Shown in pieces: positions 1 through 8,542 of a DNA stretch of 47,136 nt; positions within the stretch are counted from its first letter, which is position 1, and the number at the start of each line of letters is the position of its first letter. A program made the translations under genes and the position numbers. The DNA lies in assembly GCA_040902885.1 (NCBI GenBank), contig JBBDWK010000010.1, positions 1-47,136 on the forward strand, given 5' to 3'. This DNA comes from JBBDWK01 sp040902885. Lineage in GTDB: Bacteria; Acidobacteriota; Terriglobia; Bryobacterales; Bryobacteraceae. The notes beneath the pieces were generated by a model. It was not told the DNA's origin. It searched no databases and worked only from the letters and a program-made list of their open reading frames with translations.

Positions 1-42
1 ATGTTTTAGTTGCCCGGACCCCTACCCAAAACTAAGTGGCAT

Positions 43-56
43 TGGGCTAAAGCCCA
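43..56. repeat. Short inverted repeat (5-bp stem, TAAA loop)
   Basis: The bases TGGGC-TAAA-GCCCA form a small perfect hairpin in the 79-base stretch before the first gene. It could be the tail of a terminator or a small dispersed repeat. No T-run follows, so a terminator role is weak. Nothing else is recognisable in bases 1-79. Confidence 0.4.
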
Positions 57-79
57 CCCCACTATCGTAGAATTATGGA

Positions 80-1090
80 TTGCCTGAAATCGCCGTCACA
101 GTCGTAATACCCACACTGGCGGCGGACGCGGCGCTACAGGAGTGCGTTCTCTCCCTGACGAAGCAAACGCGGCGTGATTTCGAAGTGATCGTGGTCGATA
201 ACAGCGGCAAAAGTCTGGTCGGGAAAAGCGGTGTGGCGCGCCATGGCGTCCGCATTCTGGAGCAGGAGCGGAACGTGGGTTTTGGAAGCGCGATCAACGC
301 GGGCTTCCGGCATTCGAGCGCGCCCTTCCTCGCCACCCTCAACGACGACGCGGCGGCCGATCCGCACTGGCTGGAAGCGCTGCTGGCGGCGATGGAGACG
401 CGACCGGACGTGGGGATGTGCGCGTCACAGGTCAGGCTGGCGGAGGAGCGGACGCTCGATTCGGCCGGGATGCTGATCGCGCGCGATTGCAGCAGCAAGC
501 AGCGCGGGCACCTTGCACCGCCGTCGTGCTTTGAACGCCAGGAGGACGTGCTGTTTCCAAGCGGCTCGGCGGCGCTCTACCGGCGGGCCATGCTGGAACG
601 GATCGGCCTCTTCGACGACGATTACTTCCTTTACTGCGAAGACACCGACCTGGGATTGCGGGCGCGCTGGGCCGGCTGGAAGTGCCTGTATGTGCCCTCG
701 GCGGTGGTTTTCCACCGGCTCTCGCATTCGGCGGGACGCGCTTCTCCTCTCAAGGCTTACTACGTGGAGCGCAACCGGCTGTTCACGCTGGTGAAGAACA
801 TGCCGCTACAGCGGCTGCCCGCCTCGTGCCTGGCAACGCTGGCCCGGTATTGGTGGCACGCCTTTCTGATGATGCGGCGTCGCGGCACGGCAGCGCGGTT
901 CCGCGAGGGGCATGGGTCCTGGCGGCTCGCCTTCTATGTTCTGAAGGCGCATGCGGCGCTGCTGCTGTGTCTGCCCCGCCTGCTTCGCAAGCGCAGGCAG
1001 GTGCGGCGCTTGGCTCGCCTTTCCACGGAGGAGTTCGGCCGGCTGCTGGATGCGCACGCCATCCCGGTTCGCGAGGTGGCGGAGTTGTGA
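80..1090 (+). CDS. Glycosyltransferase family 2 (rhamnosyltransferase-like)
   Basis: This is an inverting GT-A glycosyltransferase of family GT2, probably cytoplasmic and acting on a lipid-linked glycan. The N-terminus reads TVVIPT, then VVDNSG near residue 40, with the metal-binding acidic pair at D89-D90 in NDDA. The EDTDLGLRARWAGW stretch near residue 188 and the following YVERNR are typical of rhamnosyltransferase-like GT2 proteins. The C-terminal third is basic and hydrophobic, as in membrane-associated members. The start is TTG at 80: an in-frame TAG lies at 68-70, no ATG is available, and the GT2 fold begins at once. The stop overlaps the GTG start of the next GT2 gene, so the two are translationally coupled. 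The donor and acceptor cannot be read from the sequence. Confidence 0.9.
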   Translation: MPEIAVTVVIPTLAADAALQECVLSLTKQTRRDFEVIVVDNSGKSLVGKSGVARHGVRILEQERNVGFGSAINAGFRHSSAPFLATLNDDAAADPHWLEALLAAMETRPDVGMCASQVRLAEERTLDSAGMLIARDCSSKQRGHLAPPSCFERQEDVLFPSGSAALYRRAMLERIGLFDDDYFLYCEDTDLGLRARWAGWKCLYVPSAVVFHRLSHSAGRASPLKAYYVERNRLFTLVKNMPLQRLPASCLATLARYWWHAFLMMRRRGTAARFREGHGSWRLAFYVLKAHAALLLCLPRLLRKRRQVRRLARLSTEEFGRLLDAHAIPVREVAEL

Positions 1091-1824
1091 TTCCTCCCCA
1101 GGGGCGGGATTCGTTGTTGATCGTCGTGCCGGCATGGAACGAAGAGGCCGCGATCGGAACTGTGGTGCGCGGCGTTCGCGAAGCCATGCCAGGCGTGCCC
1201 ATCCTGGTAATCGACGACTGCTCGGTGGATTCCACCAGAACGGTTGCCGAGGAGGCGGGAGCGCGCGTTCTCGGGCTTCCGCATCATCTGGGCCTGGGCG
1301 GCTGCGTGCAAGCGGGCTACAAGCTCGCCTACGAGCTCGGCTACCACTACGTGATCCGCGTGGACGGCGACGGCCAGCACGACGTTCGGGACATCGTGCG
1401 CCTTTACAGCGCGCTGCGGACCTCGGGCTGCGAGATGGTGATCGGCTCGCGCTTCGCGGAGGGCGACTACGCTAACCATACGAGCTGGGTGCGTTCGCTC
1501 GGCATCCGTTTCTTCCGGCTGGTGCTGCGGCCCATTCTCGGCAAACAGGTACACGACCCCACCTCGGGATTCGTGGGAGTGAACCGCAGCGCGCTCGAAG
1601 TGTTCAGCAAGAGCTTTCCGCTGGAGTATCCCGAGATTGAGGCGCTGGTGGTGCTACAACGCAAAGCCTTCCGCTTCGCGGAGGTCCCATGCCGGATGCA
1701 CGCGCGCCGGACGGGGCGTTCCTCCATCACCGCGCTAAAATCCATTTATTACATCCTGCACGTCCTGCTCGGCGTGTTCGTGAACGTTCTGCGGTACGAC
1801 GCGCGCAGACGCCGCAGGGTTTGA
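1087..1824 (+). CDS. Glycosyltransferase family 2, DPM1/polyprenyl-phosphate type
   Basis: This 245-residue GT2 enzyme resembles dolichol-phosphate mannosyltransferase and bacterial polyprenyl-phosphate glycosyltransferases, which load a sugar onto a lipid carrier. It shows LIVVPAWNEE near residue 11, VIDDCSVDST near 41 and the metal motif DGDGQHD at 93-99. The frame stays open far upstream (to 682), but that part is a shadow of the previous GT2 gene. I chose GTG 1087 because it overlaps the upstream stop as GTGA, has GAGGTGG ahead of it, and leaves a normal family length. There is no C-terminal membrane anchor; the DUF2304 gene that follows may supply one. Substrate unknown. Confidence 0.88.
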   Translation: MIPPQGRDSLLIVVPAWNEEAAIGTVVRGVREAMPGVPILVIDDCSVDSTRTVAEEAGARVLGLPHHLGLGGCVQAGYKLAYELGYHYVIRVDGDGQHDVRDIVRLYSALRTSGCEMVIGSRFAEGDYANHTSWVRSLGIRFFRLVLRPILGKQVHDPTSGFVGVNRSALEVFSKSFPLEYPEIEALVVLQRKAFRFAEVPCRMHARRTGRSSITALKSIYYILHVLLGVFVNVLRYDARRRRRV

Positions 1825-1837
1825 AAGGAATATTTAG

Positions 1838-2218
1838 TTGGTTCCTCTGCTAAATCTCGTCAGCGCGCTTGGGCTGCTGGTGATCGCGCTGGTGCTGGTA
1901 TCCATCCGCCGGGAACACATTCGCGTGGAATACTCCGTGAGCTGGCTCGCGGGAGCGGTAGCGCTGATTGCGCTATCGCGCTCGCCGCGGGCCGTGGAGT
2001 ACGTCAGCCGGAAGCTGGGCATCGAAGACCCGGCGCTCGCGATCCTGATGCTCGTGGGCTGCCTGTTCGTGCTGATCGTTTTCCTCATCTCGATCAGCAT
2101 TTCAAACTTGAAGGACGACAACGTGGCGCTCGCCCAGCGGGTGGCCATTTTGGAGTACCACATTCGCAGTTTGCAGAACTCCGCCGCGCATGAAAACGAA
2201 GCCAAGTCCGCGCCATAA
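1838..2218 (+). CDS. DUF2304 domain-containing membrane protein
   Basis: This small (126 aa) integral membrane protein has hydrophobic segments at about residues 4-22, 34-47 and 68-88, followed by a short coiled-coil-like tail (NLKDDNVALAQRVAILEYHI). That layout is characteristic of DUF2304. Genes of this family usually sit directly after a GT2 gene, as here, and are thought to anchor or partner the transferase; the role is inferred. TTG at 1838 is the start, preceded by GAAAGGAA with normal spacing. The 3' end overlaps the next gene by 29 nt, continuing the coupled layout of the cassette. Confidence 0.8.
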   Translation: MVPLLNLVSALGLLVIALVLVSIRREHIRVEYSVSWLAGAVALIALSRSPRAVEYVSRKLGIEDPALAILMLVGCLFVLIVFLISISISNLKDDNVALAQRVAILEYHIRSLQNSAAHENEAKSAP

Positions 2219-3941
2219 ATCCGCCGTTGTTTCGTCCGTCCCCAAAGCGGCGGCTCCCGGAGGCGCGTGGCGGCCGTGGCTCGGGTTCGCCATTGCTCTC
2301 GTTGTCGTGTTCCTGGTCTACGAGCCCGCATTGAACGGTCCGTTCGTCTTCGACGACCAGTATCTGCCCGTGAACATGGGCGTCGCCGGCCGGCCGCTGA
2401 CGCAGTGGCTGATCGGCGTCCGGCCCGCGCTGATGTTCACGCTGTGGCTCAATTACCGGATTTCGGGCTTCGATACGTTTTCCTACCACGCGTTCAACGT
2501 CTTCTTCCACACCATCAATGCATTTCTGCTGTTTTGGGCCGTTCGCCGCATCCTGGGGTTTGCATCAGTTGGTGCGAAGGATCTCTTCGCCCTGTTCGCC
2601 GGCGCGCTGTTCCTGCTGCACCCCGTGCAGACGGAGTCCGTGGCCTATGTCAGCAGCCGGTCTGAGAACCTGAGCCTCCTTTTCTTTCTCGCGGCTTTCG
2701 TTCTGTTCCTGTACCGGCCCGGGTTGACGGATGAAGAGCAGCCTCCGGTGAGCTGGCCCGCGGCCGCCGGCATACTGGCGTTGTTTGGAGCCGCGGTGGC
2801 CACCAAGGAGCACACCATCACCCTGCCCGCGCTGCTATTGCTGACAGACCTTTTCTGGAACCGGCGAGGTGGAATTTTGGCGGGTGTCCGAAGGAATTGG
2901 CGGCTTTATATTCCCATCGCTGTTGGAGCCGCGGGCGGCCTGGCGTTCGTGCTGCGCATTCTCTCGCGGGCCGATAGCGCCGGCTTCGCCCTTAAGACCG
3001 TGAAGTGGTACGAGTACTTCTTCACTCAATGGCGGGCGGTGTTCCTTTATCTGCGCCTGTACGTGCTGCCTGTGGATCTGTCGCTCGAATACGACTTTCC
3101 GCTCTCGCGGACGCCGCTGGACCACGGCGCGGCCTTCGGTTTGGCAGCCCTTCTGGCGATGTCGGCAGCCGCGCTCTACTACCGCAAGCGGTTTCCGGTG
3201 GCGGCGTACGGCTGGTTCGCCTTTCTCCTGTTGCTCGCTCCAACGTCCTCCATTGTGCCCATCAGCGATCCGGTTGCCGAGCGGCGGCTCTATCTCCCAA
3301 TCATCGGCCTGTTGCTGATCTCGATCGAGTTCCTGCGGCGCCTGAACGCCGGCCGCGCGGCGATGGGGCTGGGCCTCTCCGGCGTGCTGCTTGCGGCGGG
3401 CGCGGGAACTTACTCGCGGAACTTCGTCTGGGCCGACCGCACGGCGTTATGGGAGGACACCGTCGCCAAGACGCCGACCAAGGCACGGGCCCAGTTCCAG
3501 CTCGGTTTCGCCTACTTTGAAGCCGGGCGTTGCCAGGACGCCGTCCGGCACTTCGAGATCGCGGCGGGCCTGCAGCCGCCCGATGCACGGCTGCTGGTGG
3601 ATTGGGCGCTCGCCTACGACTGTCTGGATCAGCCCGATCTGGCGCTGGCCAAGCTGAACGAAGCCGCCAAACTGGAACGCGCCGTCTGGGTGTATGCAAA
3701 CCTCGGCATGATTCACGCCAAACAGAACCAACGCGACGAAGCCTTTGCAGCCTTGAAGACAGCCGTGGAAATCGATCCCAATTTCGACATGACCTACGTC
3801 TATCTGGGCCATCTCCACTTCATGGCTAACGACTTCCGGCAGGCGGCTGCGGAGTATCGCCGTGCGGTGAGTCTGAATCCGGATAACCGTATGGCGTTGG
3901 ATAGCCTGGCAAAGGCCGAGCAGAACCTGAAAGGCCACTGA
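2190..3941 (+). CDS. Membrane glycosyltransferase-like protein with C-terminal TPR repeats
   Basis: The 583 residues have two halves. Residues about 30-410 are polytopic membrane (roughly 9-11 segments) with an early periplasmic-loop FVFDDQ motif near residue 53, HPVQTE near 148 and an ERRLYLP motif near 370. This resembles the GT-C fold of the PMT/TMTC group, where an Asp after TM1 contributes to catalysis. Residues about 425-583 carry four or five TPR motifs (for example ARAQFQLGFAYFEAGR and AAAEYRRAVSLNPDNR), probably extracytoplasmic. In the TMTC family this combination transfers a sugar from a polyprenyl-phosphate donor. The upstream DPM1-like GT2 could make such a donor, which would explain the operon; this is inference. 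ATG 2190 is the only sensible start. Confidence 0.75.
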   Translation: MKTKPSPRHKSAVVSSVPKAAAPGGAWRPWLGFAIALVVVFLVYEPALNGPFVFDDQYLPVNMGVAGRPLTQWLIGVRPALMFTLWLNYRISGFDTFSYHAFNVFFHTINAFLLFWAVRRILGFASVGAKDLFALFAGALFLLHPVQTESVAYVSSRSENLSLLFFLAAFVLFLYRPGLTDEEQPPVSWPAAAGILALFGAAVATKEHTITLPALLLLTDLFWNRRGGILAGVRRNWRLYIPIAVGAAGGLAFVLRILSRADSAGFALKTVKWYEYFFTQWRAVFLYLRLYVLPVDLSLEYDFPLSRTPLDHGAAFGLAALLAMSAAALYYRKRFPVAAYGWFAFLLLLAPTSSIVPISDPVAERRLYLPIIGLLLISIEFLRRLNAGRAAMGLGLSGVLLAAGAGTYSRNFVWADRTALWEDTVAKTPTKARAQFQLGFAYFEAGRCQDAVRHFEIAAGLQPPDARLLVDWALAYDCLDQPDLALAKLNEAAKLERAVWVYANLGMIHAKQNQRDEAFAALKTAVEIDPNFDMTYVYLGHLHFMANDFRQAAAEYRRAVSLNPDNRMALDSLAKAEQNLKGH

Positions 3942-3951
3942 CCGGTATCCG

Positions 3952-5082
3952 ATGCGCATCGGCGTCAACGCGCTGTATCTGATTCCCGGCCGTGTCGGCG
4001 GCACGGAAATCTACCTGCGTAATCTGCTGCGGGAGCTGGCGGACATCGATTCCGGCAACGAATACTTCGTCTATGTAAATCGCGAAACCGGTTCGGACCT
4101 GACGCCGCGGCGGAGCAACTTCCAGACGGTGCGAACGGGCGTGCGCGCTTCCTTCCGCCCTGGGCGAATTCTTTGGGAACAGATTGTCCTGCCTGTTAAG
4201 GTCTGGCATCACCGTCTGGACGTGCTGCTGAATCCAGGTTTCACGACGCCGATTCTTTCACCATCGCCCACGGTGACCGTGTTTCACGATCTCCAGCACA
4301 AGCGGCATCCGGAGCACTTTCGATGGTTCGATCTCCCTTTCTGGCGGATGCTGCTCTATGCTTCCGCCCGCCGCTCCAGCCGGCTGCTGGCGGACTCCAG
4401 AGAGACGCGGAGCGACCTTCTGCGCTTCTACGCGCTGCCGGAGGAGAAGGTGGAAGTCGTTCCGCTGGGAGTAGAGCCGAAGTTCTTCGAAATCGGGCGG
4501 CGGCGGACTCTTGCAAAATCCGCGGCGCCATTCATACTGGCCGTCTCGACGCTCCACCCTCACAAGAACCTGGGCGGTTTGTTGAAAGCCTTCGCCGAGT
4601 TTCGCATGTCGCAGCCGGAGTTTCGCCTGGTGATTGCCGGGTTACGCGGTTTTCATGCCGAAGCGCTGGAGGAATTGAGCCGGTCGCTGGGCCTGGAGGA
4701 ATGCGTTCAATTCACCGGATGGATTCCGCGCGACGAGCTGTACGAGTGCTTCGCAAGGGCTCACGCCTTCATCTATCCGTCCACATTTGAGGGGTTCGGC
4801 CTGCCGGTGCTCGAGGCGCTGGCGGCAGGCATTCCCACGGCCGTTTCCCGGATCGAGCCCGTTTCGGGCATCGCCGCCAGCGCCGCTCTGCAATTCGATC
4901 CGGCCTCGCAACCGGAGATGGTAGAGGCTCTTCAGCTCCTCGTGTCGGATGAAGAGTTGAGAAAGCGGCTCGCGGCGGCCGGACCGCAACGCGCCCGCCT
5001 GTTCTCCTGGAGAGCCACCGCCGAACGTACTCTCGCGGCTCTTAGACGAGCTGCGGAATCACCCGCCCGTGCACCTCGGTGA
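3952..5082 (+). CDS. Glycosyltransferase family 4 (group 1)
   Basis: This is a retaining GT-B glycosyltransferase of 376 residues. The N-terminal acceptor domain has GGTEIYLRNLL at 16-26. The nucleotide-sugar domain starts near residue 190 with ILAVSTLHPHKN, and the EX7E motif is complete (E280 in EGFGLPVLE to E288). It is the last gene of the polysaccharide cassette, 10 nt after the membrane/TPR gene. Its 3' end overlaps the convergent DUF1501 gene by 41 bp, and both reading frames are convincing there. Sugar specificity cannot be inferred. Confidence 0.92.
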   Translation: MRIGVNALYLIPGRVGGTEIYLRNLLRELADIDSGNEYFVYVNRETGSDLTPRRSNFQTVRTGVRASFRPGRILWEQIVLPVKVWHHRLDVLLNPGFTTPILSPSPTVTVFHDLQHKRHPEHFRWFDLPFWRMLLYASARRSSRLLADSRETRSDLLRFYALPEEKVEVVPLGVEPKFFEIGRRRTLAKSAAPFILAVSTLHPHKNLGGLLKAFAEFRMSQPEFRLVIAGLRGFHAEALEELSRSLGLEECVQFTGWIPRDELYECFARAHAFIYPSTFEGFGLPVLEALAAGIPTAVSRIEPVSGIAASAALQFDPASQPEMVEALQLLVSDEELRKRLAAAGPQRARLFSWRATAERTLAALRRAAESPARAPR

Positions 5083-6466
5083 GCCGCTCCTTGCGTCCCT
5101 GGTGCATGTAGCTCAGAGCATCCTGGTTGAGGCCCAACTGGTGCAGCATGGTGGTATGGATGTCGCGGAAGTGGCAGGGATCGACGGTCGCGCGGAGGCC
5201 GATATCGTCCGTGGCTCCCACAATCTGGCCCCCCTTGATGCCGCCGCCGGCCATCCACATCGTAAAACCGAGGTTATGATGATCGCGGCCCTTGCTGCCC
5301 TGCGATTCGGGAGAGCGACCGAACTCGCCGCCCCATAGAACCAGCGTGCTGTCGAGCAACCCGCGCCGCTTCAAGTCCTTCAGCAGCGCCGCCACCGGCT
5401 GGTCCGTCTGCACCGCGAGGCGGGGGTGATTCTCTTCGATGTTCTCGTGCGCATCCCACTGCAGGTTCCCCGGCCCTCCGCCGGAAACCACGCAGACGAA
5501 GCGCACGCCCTTCTCCACCAGCCTTCGGGCCATCAGGCAGCGGCGTCCATAATCGTCCGTGGGTTCCTTGCCGATGCCGTACAGATCCTGCGTTTCCTGA
5601 GGCTCCGTGGAAAGGTCGAAGACGGCGGGAGCCTCCACTTGCATCTTGAACGCCAGGTCGTAGGCGTTGATGCGGGCGGCATACTCCGTGTCGGCCGGCG
5701 CCATGCCCACCGAGTTGAGCCCGCGTATCAGATCGAGGGTCTCGCGGCGCTCGTCCAGGCTCACTCCCTGGGGCAGGTCCAGGTTCAGAACCGGCCGCTT
5801 GCCCGGGCGAAACATGGTCGGCTGGTAGATCGCGGGAAGAAAGCCGTTGGTGTACATGGGCTGCCCGGCTTCGAGCGCTCCATCCGGATCGGGCATGACC
5901 ACATACGCCGGGAGCGAATCGCTCTCCGAGCCGAGGCCGTAGATGCTCCACGATCCCATGCTCGGGAAGCCTGGGATCACGCGTCCCGTGAAGAGCTGAT
6001 ACTGCGCCGCCGAGTGGACCACCATGTCGGCGTGGCAGGAACGAATGACGGCGATATCGTCCACGCACTCCGCGATGTTCGGCAGCAGGTCGGATACTTC
6101 GATCCCGCTCTGGCCGTACTTCTTGAAGGTCCGCTTGCAGCCCAACAGCGTGGACTTGTCGTTCACGAACTGATACTTGGCTTCGCCGAAACTGGCCGGC
6201 CGCTTCTGGCCGTGCAGTTGATTCAGCAACGGCTTGGGGTCGAAGGTTTCGATGTGGCTCGGCCCGCCCGCCATGAACAGGAAGATGACGGATTTCGCCC
6301 TGGCTTTGTCCGGCATGTGCGGGGCTTTGGCGGCCAGAGGATTGAGAGTTGCCGCCCGGGCGTCGGCCTGCTGCAGCATGGATCCGAAGGCCAGCGCCCC
6401 GAATCCGCAAAAGGCGTCGCACAAAAATTCGCGGCGGTTGCGGGTGATGCGAAAATGTTCCGGCAT
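5042..6466 (-). CDS. DUF1501 domain-containing exported protein
   Basis: This 474-residue DUF1501 protein belongs to a sulfatase/alkaline-phosphatase-like superfamily common in Planctomycetes and Acidobacteria. The N-terminus has a twin-arginine-type signal (NRREFLCDAFCGFGALAFGS at about 9-28). Family hallmarks follow: KSVIFLFMAGGPSHIETFDPKP near 59-80, SWSIYGLG, and LVLWGGEFGRSPESQG and GRDHHNLGFTMWMAGGGIKGG in the C-terminal half. The biochemical activity of DUF1501 is not established. It follows the DUF1549/DUF1553 gene with a 2-nt gap, the standard pairing for these families, and the two products are presumed to work together outside the cytoplasm. Confidence 0.92.
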   Translation of the reverse strand: MPEHFRITRNRREFLCDAFCGFGALAFGSMLQQADARAATLNPLAAKAPHMPDKARAKSVIFLFMAGGPSHIETFDPKPLLNQLHGQKRPASFGEAKYQFVNDKSTLLGCKRTFKKYGQSGIEVSDLLPNIAECVDDIAVIRSCHADMVVHSAAQYQLFTGRVIPGFPSMGSWSIYGLGSESDSLPAYVVMPDPDGALEAGQPMYTNGFLPAIYQPTMFRPGKRPVLNLDLPQGVSLDERRETLDLIRGLNSVGMAPADTEYAARINAYDLAFKMQVEAPAVFDLSTEPQETQDLYGIGKEPTDDYGRRCLMARRLVEKGVRFVCVVSGGGPGNLQWDAHENIEENHPRLAVQTDQPVAALLKDLKRRGLLDSTLVLWGGEFGRSPESQGSKGRDHHNLGFTMWMAGGGIKGGQIVGATDDIGLRATVDPCHFRDIHTTMLHQLGLNQDALSYMHQGRKERLTEVHGRVIPQLV

Positions 6467-6468
6467 AA

Positions 6469-8463
6469 TCAGCTCACGTACAGAAACGCATTGAGGTTGA
6501 ACACGGCCAGCGCAAACTCGCGCAACGAATGCTTCTTGAGAAATTCGACCGCCATCTTCTTTTCAGCGGAAGTGGGGGCGCGGCCGGCCGCCAGCTTGTA
6601 GGCGAGTTCCGCTTGCTTCGCGGGATCGGCGCCGCCTTCCGCCTTCAAGCGCGCCGCCAGCGCGTCCGCCTGCTTATTGGAGAAAGCGCCGTTCAACAAC
6701 TCGAGCGCCTGCGGGGCGTGGGTGCTCGATTCGCGGCGCGCGCAGCTCACCTGAAGGTCGGGGGCATCGAAGACTTCCATGAACGGCAGCCGGAGATTCC
6801 GCTTGGCGATGAGGTAGACGCTCCGGCGATTGTGCTCCTCGGGATCGGGATGCACGACCCACTGCGACGGCTTATACAGGGCGTTGATCAGCTCCTGCTC
6901 GATCGGCACCATGATGCTCGGCCCGCCCAACTCGGGATTCAGGTTGCCGGCAACGGCCAGCATCGCGTCGCGAATCTCCTCGGCTTCCAGGCGGCGGCGG
7001 TTGAACTTCCACAGCAGTTTGTTGTCCGGGTCCTTTTCGGCGTATACGCCGGTGGCCGGTCTATCCGAGGACTGTCGATAGGTGTTGCTCTTCAGGATCA
7101 GCCGGTGCACGTGCTTGACGGAGAAGCCGGAGGAGACGAATTCGTTAGCCAGGTAATCGAGCAGCTCCGGATGTGTCGGACGCTCCCCCATGCGTCCGAA
7201 ATCGTTGGGTGTGGCGACGATGCCGCGGCCAAAGTGGTAATGCCAGATCCGGTTGACCATGACGCGCGCGGTGAGCGGGTTCTCGGGATCGGTAACCCAG
7301 GCAGCCAGTTGGGTACGAGGCTTCGAGGCGTCCGCGTCAACTTCGCCGGCCGATTCCGGCAGAAGCACGCCCAGCGGGCGCAGGCCCACGCGATGGCCTT
7401 TGTTCTGATAATCGCCGCGGGCCAGGATATTGATCTCCGAGCGCTTCTCCGGCTGATTGGACACGCTGAACAGGGCCGGAAGAGGCTCCGGCATCTGCTC
7501 CTGCAAGGCGTCCAGCTTCTTCCGCAGCGCTTCGCGCTCATCGCCTTTGGATTCCCGCATGGAGGCGCGGACCTGCTTCATCTCCCGCTCGAGCGGCTCG
7601 ACTTCGGCCTTCCAGGCCTCTTGTTCCTCCAGGCTCGCCTTAACGACGTCGTTCTCGTACACGCCCGCGAAGTACGCCTGCATCCGGTAATAGTCGCTGT
7701 GGCGGATGGGGTCGAACTTGTGGTCGTGGCAGCGCGCGCATCCCAGGGTCACGCCCAGCAGAGCCGAGCCCACTGCGTTGGTCATCTCGGTGAGCACTTC
7801 ATTGCGGCTGCTGGCCACTTCCTGGTTGCCGGCGTTCTTGCGAAGAGGCCCCAGGCGGTTGAACCCGGATGCGATCAGCGTCTCTTCTTCCTTGGGCGCA
7901 ATCTCGTCGCCCGCGATCTGCTCGGTCAGAAAGCGGTCATAAGGCTTGTCGTTCCGGAACGCGCGAATCACGTAGTCGCGGTAGCGCCAGGCGTCCTTGC
8001 GATGGGTGTCGTATTCGAACCCGTCCGTCTCCGCGAAGCGGACCACGTCAAGCCAGTGCTGGCCCCAGCGCTCTCCGTAGTGGGGGCTGTCAAGCAGGCG
8101 GTCGATCAACTTCTCATACGCATCGGAGGAACGGTCGGCGGCGAAGGCGGCGAGTTCGGAAGGCGTGGGCGGCAGGCCGGTGAGATCGAAGTACAGCCGG
8201 CGGATCAGCGTGATGCGGTCCGCGCGGGGAGACGGAGCGAGCTCCGCCTTCTTCAATCGGGCCAGCACGAAGGCATCAATGGGCGTGGACCCCCACTCTT
8301 TATCCTTGGCGCTGGTGAACGCGGGCGGCTCGCGATTCGAACGCTTTTGGAAGGCCCAGTGCCGCCGTTCGGCGGCCGAATATTTTCCAAGAGGAGCGGT
8401 TGCCTCGGCCGCAACCAGCAATCCAACCGCAACCGCAGCTAAGCCGATCATTCCAAATCGCAC
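6469..8463 (-). CDS. DUF1549/DUF1553 (PSCyt2/PSD1) domain-containing exported protein
   Basis: The 664-residue protein has an N-terminal signal or anchor (residues 3-23), a DUF1549 domain at about 55-260 and a DUF1553 domain at about 385-630. Within DUF1549 the motif GCARCHDHKFDP holds a CxxCH haem-type site (C242, C245, H246), conserved in this family. A charged, coiled-coil-like segment (about 275-325) separates the domains. Many relatives carry an extra N-terminal cytochrome c domain (PSCyt1); it is absent here. The start is GTG 8463, with GGAG about 7 nt ahead and a TATAAT box further up. Function is unknown; an extracytoplasmic redox or carbohydrate role with DUF1501 is a guess. Confidence 0.9.
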   Translation of the reverse strand: MRFGMIGLAAVAVGLLVAAEATAPLGKYSAAERRHWAFQKRSNREPPAFTSAKDKEWGSTPIDAFVLARLKKAELAPSPRADRITLIRRLYFDLTGLPPTPSELAAFAADRSSDAYEKLIDRLLDSPHYGERWGQHWLDVVRFAETDGFEYDTHRKDAWRYRDYVIRAFRNDKPYDRFLTEQIAGDEIAPKEEETLIASGFNRLGPLRKNAGNQEVASSRNEVLTEMTNAVGSALLGVTLGCARCHDHKFDPIRHSDYYRMQAYFAGVYENDVVKASLEEQEAWKAEVEPLEREMKQVRASMRESKGDEREALRKKLDALQEQMPEPLPALFSVSNQPEKRSEINILARGDYQNKGHRVGLRPLGVLLPESAGEVDADASKPRTQLAAWVTDPENPLTARVMVNRIWHYHFGRGIVATPNDFGRMGERPTHPELLDYLANEFVSSGFSVKHVHRLILKSNTYRQSSDRPATGVYAEKDPDNKLLWKFNRRRLEAEEIRDAMLAVAGNLNPELGGPSIMVPIEQELINALYKPSQWVVHPDPEEHNRRSVYLIAKRNLRLPFMEVFDAPDLQVSCARRESSTHAPQALELLNGAFSNKQADALAARLKAEGGADPAKQAELAYKLAAGRAPTSAEKKMAVEFLKKHSLREFALAVFNLNAFLYVS

Positions 8464-8483
8464 AGGTCTGCTCCGTTGCAGAA

Positions 8484-8489
8484 ATTATA
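8484..8489 (-). promoter_or_regulatory. Candidate -10 box (TATAAT) for the DUF1549/DUF1501 operon
   Basis: A perfect TATAAT lies on the minus strand, 20 nt upstream of the GTG start at 8463. The hexamer 17 bp further up is AATTCT, a poor -35, so this would be a weak or activator-dependent promoter. It lies in the 79-bp divergent gap shared with tmk. Confidence 0.35.
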
Positions 8490-8542
8490 CCTGAAGCCAG
8501 CGGCTCAGAATTCGGTTATAGGACAATAGGCTTTTGGGGCTC

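Noticed and set aside
682..1086. Upstream extension of the second GT2 reading frame
   Set aside because: It lies wholly inside the first GT2 gene in another frame, lacks GT2 features, and the GTG at 1087 has a ribosome binding site and coupled overlap.
5426..8442. Two long plus-strand open frames opposite the DUF1501 and DUF1549 genes
   Set aside because: They are GC-rich mirror frames of well-recognised genes with no signatures or ribosome binding sites of their own.
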